Shown piece by piece: positions 11,619 through 20,423 of a DNA stretch of 64,000 nucleotides. The stretch is from NCBI GenBank assembly GCA_025149285.1, contig CP102274.1, positions 1,069,501-1,133,500 on the forward strand. Reading direction: 5' to 3'. The stretch is from Hungatella hathewayi. Its GTDB lineage: Bacteria; Bacillota; Clostridia; Lachnospirales; Lachnospiraceae. A program made the translations under genes and the position numbers. A model generated the notes under the pieces. That model saw nothing but the letters and a program-made list of their open reading frames with translations. It did not search any database and had not been told where the DNA came from. The number at the start of each line of letters is the position of its first letter. Positions within the stretch are counted from its first letter, which is position 1.

Positions 11619-12329
11619 ATGGATTATAATTCAACAGATCAGCCTTACGTTTATTCTGACAGCACCAGCGCAGAACCGCTGGGTAAGTACACTGCAAAGA
11701 CCTTCGGCTGGATGTTTGCCGGACTTCTCATCACATTCCTGGTGGCCGCGTTTGGATATACGACTGGAACGATCATCTATGTATTTGCGGTTCCTTACGC
11801 GTATCTGCTTCTGGGTGTGGCGGAGATCGCGGTCGTTTTATTCTTATCTGCGCGAATCCATAAGATGTCCGTCGGCACGGCGAGAGCGCTGTTCTTCACG
11901 TATGCGGTTTTAAACGGCGTTGTTTTTTCGGCTTACTTTCTCATGTACGATATGGTTGATCTGATTCTGGTATTTGGCGCAACCTCCATTTTCTTCGGTG
12001 TTATGGCTGTGATTGGATACGTAACCAATGCGGATTTCAGCCGCATCCGCAACTTCCTGATGGGCGGACTGATTTTCCTGGTTGTATTCTGGCTGCTGTC
12101 CATGTTCATCAATCTGGGACAGTTTGAGATGATCGTATGCTACATCGGTATCTTCATTTTTCTCGGATTTACCGCGTATGACACACAGAAGATCAGGGCT
12201 TACCACCAGTATTACGCGCAGGATCCGGAGATGGCGGCAAAGGCGTCTATCTTTTCCGCACTCCAGTTATATCTGGATTTTGTGAACCTGTTCCTGTATA
12301 TCATCAGAATTGTGGGCAGACGTAAATAA
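11619..12329 (+). CDS. Bax inhibitor-1 / YccA-family membrane protein
   Basis: A 236-residue protein with about seven membrane helices between residues 28 and 232 and a short polar N-terminus. The ending resembles the family, with FTAYDTQKIR before the last helices (the conserved aspartate region of BI-1/YetJ) and ALQLYLDFVNLFLYIIRIVG. Bacterial relatives such as YetJ are pH-sensitive calcium leak channels, while YccA/HflX-type relatives modulate FtsH; which applies here cannot be told. The ATG follows GAGAGGGG. It stands alone between two terminators. Confidence 0.9.
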   Translation: MDYNSTDQPYVYSDSTSAEPLGKYTAKTFGWMFAGLLITFLVAAFGYTTGTIIYVFAVPYAYLLLGVAEIAVVLFLSARIHKMSVGTARALFFTYAVLNGVVFSAYFLMYDMVDLILVFGATSIFFGVMAVIGYVTNADFSRIRNFLMGGLIFLVVFWLLSMFINLGQFEMIVCYIGIFIFLGFTAYDTQKIRAYHQYYAQDPEMAAKASIFSALQLYLDFVNLFLYIIRIVGRRK

Positions 12330-12342
12330 GAATTGTATCAGT

Positions 12343-12371
12343 CAGGCGGTCCTGTGAGGGCCGCCTGTTTT
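12343..12371 (+). terminator. Intrinsic terminator after the BI-1-like gene
   Basis: An 11-bp stem with one G-T pair (12343-12353 with 12357-12367) is followed by TTTT, 13 bases after the stop. Confidence 0.88.
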
Positions 12372-12490
12372 CGTATTTTGCCTGTTTTTCGGCTTAGACG
12401 GAGGGAAAATGCCGGAAGTGTTTGACGATCCGGCAATTCTGACTTATGATTGGATATAAGAATAACGTTTGATGTGCAGGGGGAAAAGAC

Positions 12491-14959
12491 ATGGGTGGCA
12501 GAAGATGGCGCGGCAGGATAGGAATACTGTTTACGGTCCTGTTCTGCCTGCTCCTGTTTTCCTTTACAGCCAGAGCTGCGGAGAACGGCTCCAGGGTTGT
12601 GCGGGTAGGGTATCCGGTCCAGCAGGGATTTACGGAGATCAGTGAAGATGGGACTTACAGCGGATATACGTATGAGTACCTGCAGGAGATTGCGCGCTAT
12701 ACCAATTGGGAATATGAATTTGTTACAGCGGAGGGGACGCTGGATGAGCAGTTGTCCGGACTGCTCACCATGCTCAGGGACGGGGAAATTGATTTGCTGG
12801 GGGCCATGAACTATTCGGAAAGGCTTGCAGAACTCTTTGACTATCCCGAATACAGCTATGGAACGGCTCATAAGACGATATCCGTCCTGAAGGATAATCT
12901 GGAGTACACGGAATTTGATTACGACTCATTTAATGACATCCGGGTTGCGGTGGTCAGCTTTGACGGTCAGGAAGATGAAAAGTTAAATGGTTTTGCGAAC
13001 ATGAACGGCTTTCGTGTGAATCAGGTGCTGTGCAGTACCGGGGAAGAACAGATGGAGCTGCTTAAGACGGGGAAAGCGGATGCGGTTCTGAGTATGGATG
13101 TCAGCTTAAGTGACCGTGAGCTCCGTGTGATTTCCCGGTTTGATTCCCGTCCTTTTTACTTCGGGGTGACGAAGGGAAATCAGGCGGTGGCGGGAGAACT
13201 GAATAAGGCCATGGAGATCATCACCGCCACCAATCCGTTTTTGACCGCGGAGCTTAACAGAAAATATTTTACCGGAGAGGATGGGCTGGTACTTTCGAAC
13301 TCGGAAAGGGAGTACATCAGTCAGAGGGGGACCGTCAGGGCTGGCGTAATGCTGGGGCGGGCACCGCTTCAGTACCAGGCAAAAAACGGGGAGATCAGGG
13401 GGATTTCCATCGAAGTGCTTAAGTACATCGAGGAGCAGACCGGTTTGTCTTATGAGATCGTTCCTTTTCATAACTGGGAGGAGTATTCCAGAGCAATGGA
13501 GGACGGTGCCGTCGATCTGGTGGTCGGCATCGCGGGTGACTATGAGGTAACCGGAGCCGAAAGCTGCGCGCTCACGCTTTCCTATCTGTCTGTCCCTCTG
13601 CAGCTGATTATGAATGAAAATGTAAAGGCGCTTACGGACTTATCGGGAAAAAAGCTGGCGCTTCAGAAATCACTGCTGACGGAGCAGAGCCTTCAGGGAG
13701 AACTGCATTATTATGACAACGTAGAAGAATGCATGGAGGCAGTCCATAAGGGGGAAGCGGATTACTGTTACGGCAACAGCTATGCGGTTCAGTATTATAT
13801 GGCTGACCACAATTATAAAAATTTATTCACGTTTGCACAATCGGAAAACTGGACGCAGAAATACTGTTTCGGAATCAGGAGACCGGTGGATATTACGCTG
13901 CTTTCAATCATGAACAAAGTGATCCGGGCACTTCCGGAGGAACAGGTAAACCGGTTCCTGTATCAGAATGCGTATGATGCGGGAAATCTGACCTTTTCCG
14001 AGTATGTGATGAGAAATCCGGAGCAGAGCATCCTCTATCTGGTGCTTTTCTGGCTGCTGGTTGTCACCGCGGTGCTCATAACCGCTGAGATCCTGAGAAG
14101 AAGAAATATGGCCAGGAAGGCGCTGGAGAACCAGCGGTATGAACAGCTCAGCCAGCTGTCCAACGAGTTTCTGTACGAGTATAATATCAGGGAAGGCTGT
14201 TTAAACCTGACGGAACAGACGGCCGGATTTTTAGGGTGTGAGAAGAAGATACGCCGTCCTGAGGCGTTGAAGCAGAAGTATCCGGTCTTTGGCTATATGA
14301 TATCGCAGGAGGAGAACCATACGGAGCATGAATGCCTGCTTCCGGGAGGAAATGTGCGCTGGCTGAAGGTGATCTCCAAAATGGTTACCGATACTTCTGG
14401 AAGGCCGTGGTACGCGGTAGGGAAGCTGGTCGATATTCAGACGGAGCGGGAAATCAAGGAACAGCTGGAAGCGAAGGCGCAGACGGACAGCCTGACGGGA
14501 GTATACAATTCGGCCACCAGCCATCAGCGGATGAGGCAGGCGCTGATGGCGGAGGGACGGGATGGTTCGGGAGCCATGATCATCATGGACATCGACTATT
14601 TCAAGCAGATTAACGACTATCTGGGGCATTATACGGGGGATCAGGTACTGAAGGAGACGGCCGGGATTCTAAAGGCCTGTTTCCGGGCGGATGATATCGT
14701 CGGAAGGCTGGGAGGCGACGAATTTGTGGTCTTCCTGATGGAAGTGAACGACCCGGATCTGGTGAAGCAGCGCTGTACCGAGGTGCTTGACCGTGTGAAG
14801 AACGTGACGATGGAGAAACACGGGCAGGAAGTGACGCTGAGTATCGGAGCGGCCATGGCAGGCGGTGAGACGGATTATGACGTGCTTTACCGGAAGGCGG
14901 ACCAGGCGCTGTATCAGATTAAGAAGAATGGCAGAAGCGGAGTTCTGGTCGTTGAATAA
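12491..14959 (+). CDS. Membrane sensor diguanylate cyclase with two tandem solute-binding domains
   Basis: This 822-residue protein makes the second messenger cyclic di-GMP. A signal peptide/helix (about 9-30) is followed by two extracellular periplasmic-binding-protein type 3 domains (about 35-250 and 265-490), then a membrane helix (about 515-535), a PAS-like region (about 550-660) and a GGDEF domain. The active site RLGGDEF begins near 741. RADD sits five residues before it, at the position of the RxxD inhibitory site, so the cyclase is probably limited by its own product. The tandem binding domains, which in transporters bind amino acids, suggest an extracellular amino acid or similar ligand. 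The ATG follows GGGGGAAAAG. It is flanked by terminators, so it is transcribed alone. Confidence 0.92.
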   Translation: MGGRRWRGRIGILFTVLFCLLLFSFTARAAENGSRVVRVGYPVQQGFTEISEDGTYSGYTYEYLQEIARYTNWEYEFVTAEGTLDEQLSGLLTMLRDGEIDLLGAMNYSERLAELFDYPEYSYGTAHKTISVLKDNLEYTEFDYDSFNDIRVAVVSFDGQEDEKLNGFANMNGFRVNQVLCSTGEEQMELLKTGKADAVLSMDVSLSDRELRVISRFDSRPFYFGVTKGNQAVAGELNKAMEIITATNPFLTAELNRKYFTGEDGLVLSNSEREYISQRGTVRAGVMLGRAPLQYQAKNGEIRGISIEVLKYIEEQTGLSYEIVPFHNWEEYSRAMEDGAVDLVVGIAGDYEVTGAESCALTLSYLSVPLQLIMNENVKALTDLSGKKLALQKSLLTEQSLQGELHYYDNVEECMEAVHKGEADYCYGNSYAVQYYMADHNYKNLFTFAQSENWTQKYCFGIRRPVDITLLSIMNKVIRALPEEQVNRFLYQNAYDAGNLTFSEYVMRNPEQSILYLVLFWLLVVTAVLITAEILRRRNMARKALENQRYEQLSQLSNEFLYEYNIREGCLNLTEQTAGFLGCEKKIRRPEALKQKYPVFGYMISQEENHTEHECLLPGGNVRWLKVISKMVTDTSGRPWYAVGKLVDIQTEREIKEQLEAKAQTDSLTGVYNSATSHQRMRQALMAEGRDGSGAMIIMDIDYFKQINDYLGHYTGDQVLKETAGILKACFRADDIVGRLGGDEFVVFLMEVNDPDLVKQRCTEVLDRVKNVTMEKHGQEVTLSIGAAMAGGETDYDVLYRKADQALYQIKKNGRSGVLVVE

Positions 14960-14968
14960 AAGAGAAAC

Positions 14969-15013
14969 GGGCCCGCTGAAATCCTGATGAAAACAGGGGA
15001 TTTCAGCGGGCCC
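14969..15013. terminator. Bidirectional terminator between convergent genes
   Basis: A 16-bp perfect stem (14969-14984 with 14998-15013) lies between the cyclase stop and the M20 peptidase stop. The tail is T-richer on the leftward strand (GTTTCTCTTTTA), so it should mainly end the peptidase transcript. Confidence 0.75.
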
Positions 15014-15046
15014 TTGGCGTGAAAACAGTCTGATGCCGCTCGGATA

Positions 15047-16207
15047 TCAGAACAGCAGGTTATCAGCCAGCCTCGTAAGGACCTCCTCGCAGCGCAGAAT
15101 ATCCTCACACGGTACGTATTCATCCGGTTTATGTGCCAGCTCCAGATCGCCGGGGCCGTAGGACATGCAGTTGTGATTGCCGAGTGTTCCGGCGATGACT
15201 GCGGTATCCGTGTAGCCGGGGAAAAAGCTTACCGGTGCCGGTTCGCCGGTAACCTCTTCACAGGCTCTGGACAGTGCATTTAAAAGAGGGGACTGCTCGT
15301 CTTTTTCGACATAGGGGCGGTTGCCGGTGATCTGATACGCTGCGGTGATGCCCGGAATCTCCTTTGTGGCGGCAGCGATGGCGTCTTCCACGATCGCTGC
15401 CGCACCTGCCGTGTCTGTCGGTGGAACGAGACGCATGTCAATCCAGACCCGGCAGGAATCGGGAACCACATAGGGGCGGTAGCCGCCCTCAATCTGTCCG
15501 AAGGTCACGGTGGAAGCACCGAGATCCGGATGAACCGGGCAGGCGGCGATCCGGCGGCGTATGGCGGCAATGATCTCTGCCATGGCGGCGATGGCGTCTG
15601 CGCCTTTCCATGGGGTACTGGCGTGAGCCGTGATTCCGTTCACGGTAATTTCAAACCAGGTGCGGCCCTTGTGGGCGACTTCGATCTGTCCGTTTGTGGG
15701 TTCGGTATCCAGAACCCAGGAGTCTTTGGAGACCCAGCCGTCTGCAATGGCGGCCTCGGCCCCGCGCATGAAGTCTTCCTCATCCACGGTTCCGATGAAG
15801 ACGAGGGAACGTCCGGGCTTTTTCCCGTTTCGGGCTTTGAGGGCCATGGAGGTAAAGGCGGACAGTGCACAGGCAAGGCCGGATTTCATGTCGCACGCTC
15901 CCCGGCCGTAGATGCGGCCCCTGATGACTTCGGCGCCGAAGGGGGAGACGGTCCAGCCCTCTCCCGTGGTGACGGTGTCCATGTGGCAGATGTAGACGAG
16001 AGCGGGAGCGTCCTCCTCTCCCTCCACCTTCGCCATGATGTTAAAACGGCCCGGAAGGACCTCCTTTTTTATGACGGGGACGCCCAGATCTTTCAGGTAC
16101 TGGAAGATAAAGGTCCCGATCTCACCTTCACAGGCGCCGGGATCGGTGCTGTCGATGCGGACCAGCTTCATGGTCAGCTCCATGGCGTCAGAATTGTGGT
16201 TATCCAT
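15047..16207 (-). CDS. M20-family metallopeptidase/deacylase (ArgE/DapE/CPG2 type)
   Basis: A cytosolic di-zinc hydrolase of 386 residues. Metal and catalytic residues are visible: ICHMDTV (H75, D77), GRGACDMKSG (bridging D106), DEED (catalytic/metal Glu 143-144) and a C-terminal HKPDE histidine. A dimerisation domain lies between, around NGITAHASTP. Relatives remove N-acyl groups from amino acids or cleave dipeptides; the substrate cannot be assigned here. The ATG at 16207 is preferred to one at 16240 because GGAG lies just upstream of it and the earlier ATG falls inside the promoter. The promoter is TTTACA (16267-16262), 17 bases, TATAAT (16244-16239), leftward. Confidence 0.9.
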   Translation of the reverse strand: MDNHNSDAMELTMKLVRIDSTDPGACEGEIGTFIFQYLKDLGVPVIKKEVLPGRFNIMAKVEGEEDAPALVYICHMDTVTTGEGWTVSPFGAEVIRGRIYGRGACDMKSGLACALSAFTSMALKARNGKKPGRSLVFIGTVDEEDFMRGAEAAIADGWVSKDSWVLDTEPTNGQIEVAHKGRTWFEITVNGITAHASTPWKGADAIAAMAEIIAAIRRRIAACPVHPDLGASTVTFGQIEGGYRPYVVPDSCRVWIDMRLVPPTDTAGAAAIVEDAIAAATKEIPGITAAYQITGNRPYVEKDEQSPLLNALSRACEEVTGEPAPVSFFPGYTDTAVIAGTLGNHNCMSYGPGDLELAHKPDEYVPCEDILRCEEVLTRLADNLLF

Positions 16208-16238
16208 AATACGATTCTCCTTTTTTTCAGTTATTTCC

Positions 16239-16267
16239 ATTATAGGGGTGAAACATGGGAATGTAAA
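16239..16267 (-). promoter_or_regulatory. Promoter of the M20 peptidase gene
   Basis: Leftward -35 TTTACA (16267-16262), spacer 17, -10 TATAAT (16244-16239). It overlaps the possible upstream start of the divergent subtilase. Confidence 0.75.
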
Positions 16268-16306
16268 TGGAATATCCTAATAAAAAAGGAATCAGGTAAA
16301 TGGACT

Positions 16307-17197
16307 GTGAACCATGCGAGAGAAGTAATCCGATGTGAAGCGGCCTACCGTATGGGCCTGACGGGCCGCGGAATCGGTGTGGCCGTGCTGGATACGGGAA
16401 TTTATCTTCATGAAGATTTTGAACATAGAGTAGCTGCGTTTGCGGATATGGTACACCGGAGACGGGAGCCGTATGACGACAACGGTCATGGAACGCATAT
16501 TTCAGGAATTATCGGCGGAAGCGGGACTTCCTCCGATGGAAGATATCAGGGGGTGGCGCCGGAATGCCATATCATTATGGTCAAGGTGCTGGATCAGAAG
16601 GGAAACGGATACGCCTCCGATGTCCTGGCGGGGATCAAATGGATCCGGGAGAACCGGGAACGGCTGGGAATCCGGATTGTGAATATATCGGTCGGCTCTT
16701 TTACGAAGAAGGGCATGAGCGAAAACTCTGTCCTGGTGCGGGGCGTCAATGCCGCCTGGGATGACGGTCTGGTGGTCTGTGTGGCCGCCGGCAACATGGG
16801 GCCGGGAAAGAACACCATAACCACTCCGGGAATCAGCCGGAAGGTGATTACGGTGGGCTGCTCCGACGACTATAAAGAAGTAAATGTAATGGGAAACCGT
16901 ATGATCGACTATTCCGGCAGAGGCCCCACAGGAGCCTGTATCTGTAAGCCGGAAATCATTGCTCCCGGAGCCGGAATCATCAGCTGTGCCCCGGAAACGG
17001 GGGCCTACCAGTCCAAAAGCGGTACCTCCATGTCCACGCCTCTGGTATCAGGGGCGATTGCACTTTTACTGCAGAAATATCCTTATATGAGCAACCGGGA
17101 CGTAAAACTCAGGCTGAGAGAGAGGGCGGTGGACTTAGGACTGCCCATGAATCAGCAGGGCTGGGGAATGCTTGATGTGGAACGGCTGATTGAATAG
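16307..17197 (+). CDS. Subtilisin-family serine peptidase (S8)
   Basis: A compact subtilase with the full catalytic triad: Asp in AVLDTGIY (about 29), His in NGHGTH (about 61) and Ser in SGTSMSTP (about 241, counted from the GTG start). No signal peptide or long propeptide is seen, so it resembles the intracellular subtilases that need no secretion. The start is uncertain. The frame is open far upstream only because it runs antisense to the M20 gene, and no ATG precedes the catalytic Asp except M16 of this numbering. GTG at 16307 is used here. An ATG at 16267 would join this frame if the run of six A at 16282-16287 were five, giving a good N-terminus, so an indel, slippage or sequencing error is possible. 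Confidence 0.85.
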   Translation: MNHAREVIRCEAAYRMGLTGRGIGVAVLDTGIYLHEDFEHRVAAFADMVHRRREPYDDNGHGTHISGIIGGSGTSSDGRYQGVAPECHIIMVKVLDQKGNGYASDVLAGIKWIRENRERLGIRIVNISVGSFTKKGMSENSVLVRGVNAAWDDGLVVCVAAGNMGPGKNTITTPGISRKVITVGCSDDYKEVNVMGNRMIDYSGRGPTGACICKPEIIAPGAGIISCAPETGAYQSKSGTSMSTPLVSGAIALLLQKYPYMSNRDVKLRLRERAVDLGLPMNQQGWGMLDVERLIE

Positions 17198-17220
17198 ACG
17201 GAACGGCCAGGAACCGATAA

Positions 17221-17270
17221 AACAGAGACCGGACAGAAGGCATTCGCCATCTGTCCGGTCTCTGTTGTTT
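17221..17270. terminator. Bidirectional terminator between subtilase and helicase
   Basis: A 17-bp stem (17221-17237 with 17250-17266) with GTTTTA on the right and A-rich sequence on the left lies between two convergent genes. Confidence 0.9.
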
Positions 17271-17294
17271 TATTCTGGAACTTCAATACGGGAC

Positions 17295-18593
17295 TCATTT
17301 AGCAGCGGTTCGTTTGCCGGCGGAGGCGTTCACGGAAACTCTCGTTCGGGGCCTGGCCGTCTGGGCAACCTTGCTTTTTTGCGGACGTTTTGCATCGTTT
17401 CTTCCGGTGTTCTTTACCGGCCGGGGCTTCGTCTCTTTCTGGGGAACGGTGAATACGGTCATGGGGAACGGATGGTCTTTTACGACCGGAATCTTTTTTC
17501 CAATCAGCTTTTCGATATCCTCCACGTATGCTTTTTCTTCGATGTCGCTGAAGGAGATGGCCCGTCCGCCGAGACCTGCCCGTCCGGTTCTGCCGATCCG
17601 ATGGACATAAGTTTCGGGAACATTAGGCAGATCAAAGTTGATCACGCAGGAAAGCTCTTCGATGTCAATACCCCTGGCGGCGATATCAGTTGCGGCCAGC
17701 ACCCGTACTGTTCCCGCCTTAAACTGGCTGAGCGCTTTTTGGCGTGCGCCCTGAGATTTATCGCCGTGAATGGCGGCGGCATTGATCCGGTTTTTTGTTA
17801 AAAATTTAGCCATTCGGTCAGCACCGTGTTTGGTGCGGGTGAAGACAAGGGTCGAGGTGATGGCTTCGCGTTTCAGCAGGTGGACCAACAGTGCACGCTT
17901 ATTCTCTTTATCCACATAGTAGAGGGAATCTTCTATCAGGTCCACGATGGAGGAGACGGGAGTCACCTCCACGACGGCCGGATTGTGCAGGAGCTTTTCG
18001 GTCAGTGCCTGAATCTCGGGGGGCATGGTTGCCGAGAACAGCAGAGTCTGCTTTTTGACAGGAAGCAGTGAAATAATTTTTTTAACGTCATGGATAAAGC
18101 CCATATCCAGCATGCGGTCCGCCTCGTCCAAAACGAACATTTCCACATGAGACAGGCTGATCTCGCCCTGGTGAATCAGATCATTCAGACGTCCGGGGGT
18201 GGCTACCAGAATGTCAATGCCGCGCTGCAGCTCTTTGATCTGGGGAACTGCGGAGACTCCGCCGAATATGACGGCGCATCTTACCGGAGTATGGGAACCG
18301 TATTCTTTGAAATTTTCTGCAATCTGCAGCGCCAGTTCCCGCGTCGGGGTGAGAATCAGTGAGCGGATCACCCGTTTTGAATGTTTTTTGTCAGATGGCC
18401 TCATCAGGTTCTGGATAATCGGAAGGGCAAATGCGGCGGTCTTTCCTGTGCCTGTCTGGGCGCAGCCCAGAACATCCTTCCCGGCCAGAACGTGTGGAAT
18501 TGCTTTTTCCTGAATGGGGGACGGGGTGGTATAGCCCTTCTCCTCCAGTGCTTTTAACAGTGGTGCTGATAGTTGTAAGTCTTTAAATGTCAT
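17295..18593 (-). CDS. DEAD-box RNA helicase (RhlE-like)
   Basis: A 432-residue ATP-dependent RNA helicase. Motifs appear in order: Q motif (GYTTPSPIQEKAI), Walker A AQTGTGKTA, PTRELA, DEAD in VLDEADRMLDMGF, SAT, and motif VI HRIGRTGRAG. The basic C-terminal tail (about 370-432, rich in K, R, T and P) probably binds RNA non-specifically, as in RhlE/CsdA-type proteins. A role in ribosome assembly or RNA turnover is inference. The start matches the standard RhlE N-terminus (F-DL-LS--LLKAL). Confidence 0.94.
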   Translation of the reverse strand: MTFKDLQLSAPLLKALEEKGYTTPSPIQEKAIPHVLAGKDVLGCAQTGTGKTAAFALPIIQNLMRPSDKKHSKRVIRSLILTPTRELALQIAENFKEYGSHTPVRCAVIFGGVSAVPQIKELQRGIDILVATPGRLNDLIHQGEISLSHVEMFVLDEADRMLDMGFIHDVKKIISLLPVKKQTLLFSATMPPEIQALTEKLLHNPAVVEVTPVSSIVDLIEDSLYYVDKENKRALLVHLLKREAITSTLVFTRTKHGADRMAKFLTKNRINAAAIHGDKSQGARQKALSQFKAGTVRVLAATDIAARGIDIEELSCVINFDLPNVPETYVHRIGRTGRAGLGGRAISFSDIEEKAYVEDIEKLIGKKIPVVKDHPFPMTVFTVPQKETKPRPVKNTGRNDAKRPQKSKVAQTARPRTRVSVNASAGKRTAAK

Positions 18594-18679
18594 GTATTTA
18601 TAGTTTCCTTTTCTTCTATGACTGATAATGGTGAACGCCTAATATTATCACAGATCGGTGGAAAATACCAGATGTAGTG

Positions 18680-18732
18680 AAAAAAAAAGAAAGACGGGAA
18701 GCGCTGCAGAGCTGCAGGATTCCCGTCTTTCT
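18680..18732 (-). terminator. Terminator of the SLC13 transporter gene
   Basis: Reading leftward, a 13-bp stem (18732-18720 with 18700-18688) is followed by a T run. A second 10-bp hairpin (18740-18749 with 18760-18769) lies between it and the stop codon. Confidence 0.9.
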
Positions 18733-18784
18733 CATAATTCCGGCACTGTACTGTACTGCACAGTGCCGGATTCGTCAGCTGTCA

Positions 18785-20248
18785 TTACCGAATCAGCATA
18801 TTAGCCACCGGCATGCTGACAAGCAGCACAATTGCCAGTTCTATCGCGACAAATATGGTCGTATATTTATAAATTTCCCCGGATTTCAGCCAGTCCTTGT
18901 TGCCGAAAAGCAGTGCGGCGAACGGAGATGCTGCCGGTGTGACGGCCGCGGAGGAGAGTACGAATAATATCATCATGGACACCACCGGAGCGGAGTTCAT
19001 TCCCGTCGCCATACAGAAGGTTGCGATAACCGGCTGCATTAAGAGGCCGATTACGAAGCTGTTGCACACATTGGTTAAGACCACGGTAAGAATCATGATG
19101 ATCACGGCGAAGGCGGAAGCCGGAACGTTCTGGAGCACAGGCATCAGCACGGTGTTTAAGAACGCGGATACGCCGGTGCTTTCATTGGTCAGCGCATTTC
19201 CCAGCAGGATTGCGGAAGCGATGAGGAAGTAGGTACTCCAGGAGAATCTTTTCATGGTGCTGGAGAAATCCATCAGCGGTTTTTTTGAAATCCGGATCGC
19301 GCATAACAGGAACACGTAGAAAGCGGCGATGCCGTATGTATTTGCTTTTACGAAGCGTCCCACCGGATGAGCGGGAATTACGCTTGGAATTAAAAGGATC
19401 AGGATGAACACGGTGAAGGAGACTGCAATGAATTTCTGACGCAGGCTCATTGGCGGAAGCGGATTCTTGTTTAACGTTTCCATCTTTAATTCTTTCAGCT
19501 TGCTGGTATCCGGTCTCAGTACAAACTTGCAGAACAGGACCAGTACGATGATACAGACGGTTGCGTGGATCAGACCGGTAAGCAGATAGCCTGCGTTATT
19601 GATCTCGATTACCGCCCCCATGTTGCCGGTTACGGAAGCATAATTGCTGATGAGGGCGAGTCCGTTGCCCATGAACGGCGGGATCGGGAAGCCCAGCAGA
19701 GTCGCTACCGTGACAAGAATCAGCATAATAGTCGGGAACTTGTCGTGTTTCTTGAGTCCAACGGTTTCAAAAATATCATAAAGGATGGGGCAGAATAAGA
19801 AGATCGGGGTAAAACCGCCCATGAACGCACCCATGAGCATGGAACCCAGCATGATAAAGAACGCCAGCACCCAGGGACGGCCGAGACAGATCTTCCTGGT
19901 CAGGAAAAAACGGCCGCAGTATTCTGTCAAGTTGTTTTCGATGAGACAGTTGATCGCTGTCAGCAGGAAGAGGACCTGAACGAGAATCGGATTGCCGAAT
20001 GTAGCGGTCAGCACTTCGTTCATGGTACTGTACCCGGTAAGCCCCACCAAAAAGATAGAGAGAATACTGGAGATAATCGGGTCAGACGTCGTCCATAAAT
20101 ACAGGGTGCCGATGAAGATACCCAGAATCTCCATGCCGATCGGCGTAATACAGGGCAGCTGGATCGGAAGAAAACGGAACAGCAGCATGATGCCGATTCC
20201 GATTACCAGATGAATGGAATAAAAATCCTTTTTTTTCGTTTGTGCCAT
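18785..20248 (-). CDS. SLC13/DASS-family anion (carboxylate or sulfate) permease
   Basis: A 487-residue membrane carrier with about 11-13 helices throughout and two halves with internal similarity, as in the divalent-anion:Na+ symporter family. Members import di- and tricarboxylates or sulfate; the substrate cannot be fixed here. ATG at 20248 follows AGGGGGT; the open frame to 20314 is A/T-rich and non-coding in appearance. The Crp-type regulator gene starts 175 bases away in the opposite direction with a 16-bp palindrome between them, which points to regulation by that protein. Proximity to an aryl-sulfate sulfotransferase makes a sulfate or sulfo-compound an open option (inference). Confidence 0.85.
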   Translation of the reverse strand: MAQTKKKDFYSIHLVIGIGIMLLFRFLPIQLPCITPIGMEILGIFIGTLYLWTTSDPIISSILSIFLVGLTGYSTMNEVLTATFGNPILVQVLFLLTAINCLIENNLTEYCGRFFLTRKICLGRPWVLAFFIMLGSMLMGAFMGGFTPIFLFCPILYDIFETVGLKKHDKFPTIMLILVTVATLLGFPIPPFMGNGLALISNYASVTGNMGAVIEINNAGYLLTGLIHATVCIIVLVLFCKFVLRPDTSKLKELKMETLNKNPLPPMSLRQKFIAVSFTVFILILLIPSVIPAHPVGRFVKANTYGIAAFYVFLLCAIRISKKPLMDFSSTMKRFSWSTYFLIASAILLGNALTNESTGVSAFLNTVLMPVLQNVPASAFAVIIMILTVVLTNVCNSFVIGLLMQPVIATFCMATGMNSAPVVSMMILFVLSSAAVTPAASPFAALLFGNKDWLKSGEIYKYTTIFVAIELAIVLLVSMPVANMLIR

Positions 20249-20297
20249 AATGGACCCCCTAGTGTTATACTTTATTGTTTTATATTTCTTAAAAATA

Positions 20298-20313
20298 TGA
20301 TAATATATTAACA
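20298..20313. promoter_or_regulatory. Candidate Crp/Fnr-family operator
   Basis: TGATAATATATTAACA is a 16-bp palindrome with one mismatched pair. Its length and TG...CA ends fit Crp/Fnr sites. It lies between the SLC13 gene and the divergent Crp-type gene. The region is A/T-rich, so chance is possible. Confidence 0.45.
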
Positions 20314-20423
20314 AACAGTAAAATATAGTCTTGGTTATATTTTTATTCCAATATTTGTAAAAAGATATAATTAGGAAATCATCATACAGAAAAGCGACAA
20401 ATTGACGGGAGGGCTTCGGCGGT

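Noticed and set aside
15530-16306. Long upstream extension of the subtilase frame
   Set aside because: It is antisense to the M20 peptidase coding region and has no family resemblance; the catalytic fold begins only after 16307.
17190-18513. Rightward open frames opposite the DEAD helicase
   Set aside because: They are antisense shadows of a clear DEAD-box gene and lack ribosome sites.
18741-18769. CCGGCACTGT/ACAGTGCCGG palindrome considered as an insertion-sequence end or repeat unit
   Set aside because: I see no second copy in the window, and its position just after the SLC13 stop is explained as part of the 3' end of that transcript.
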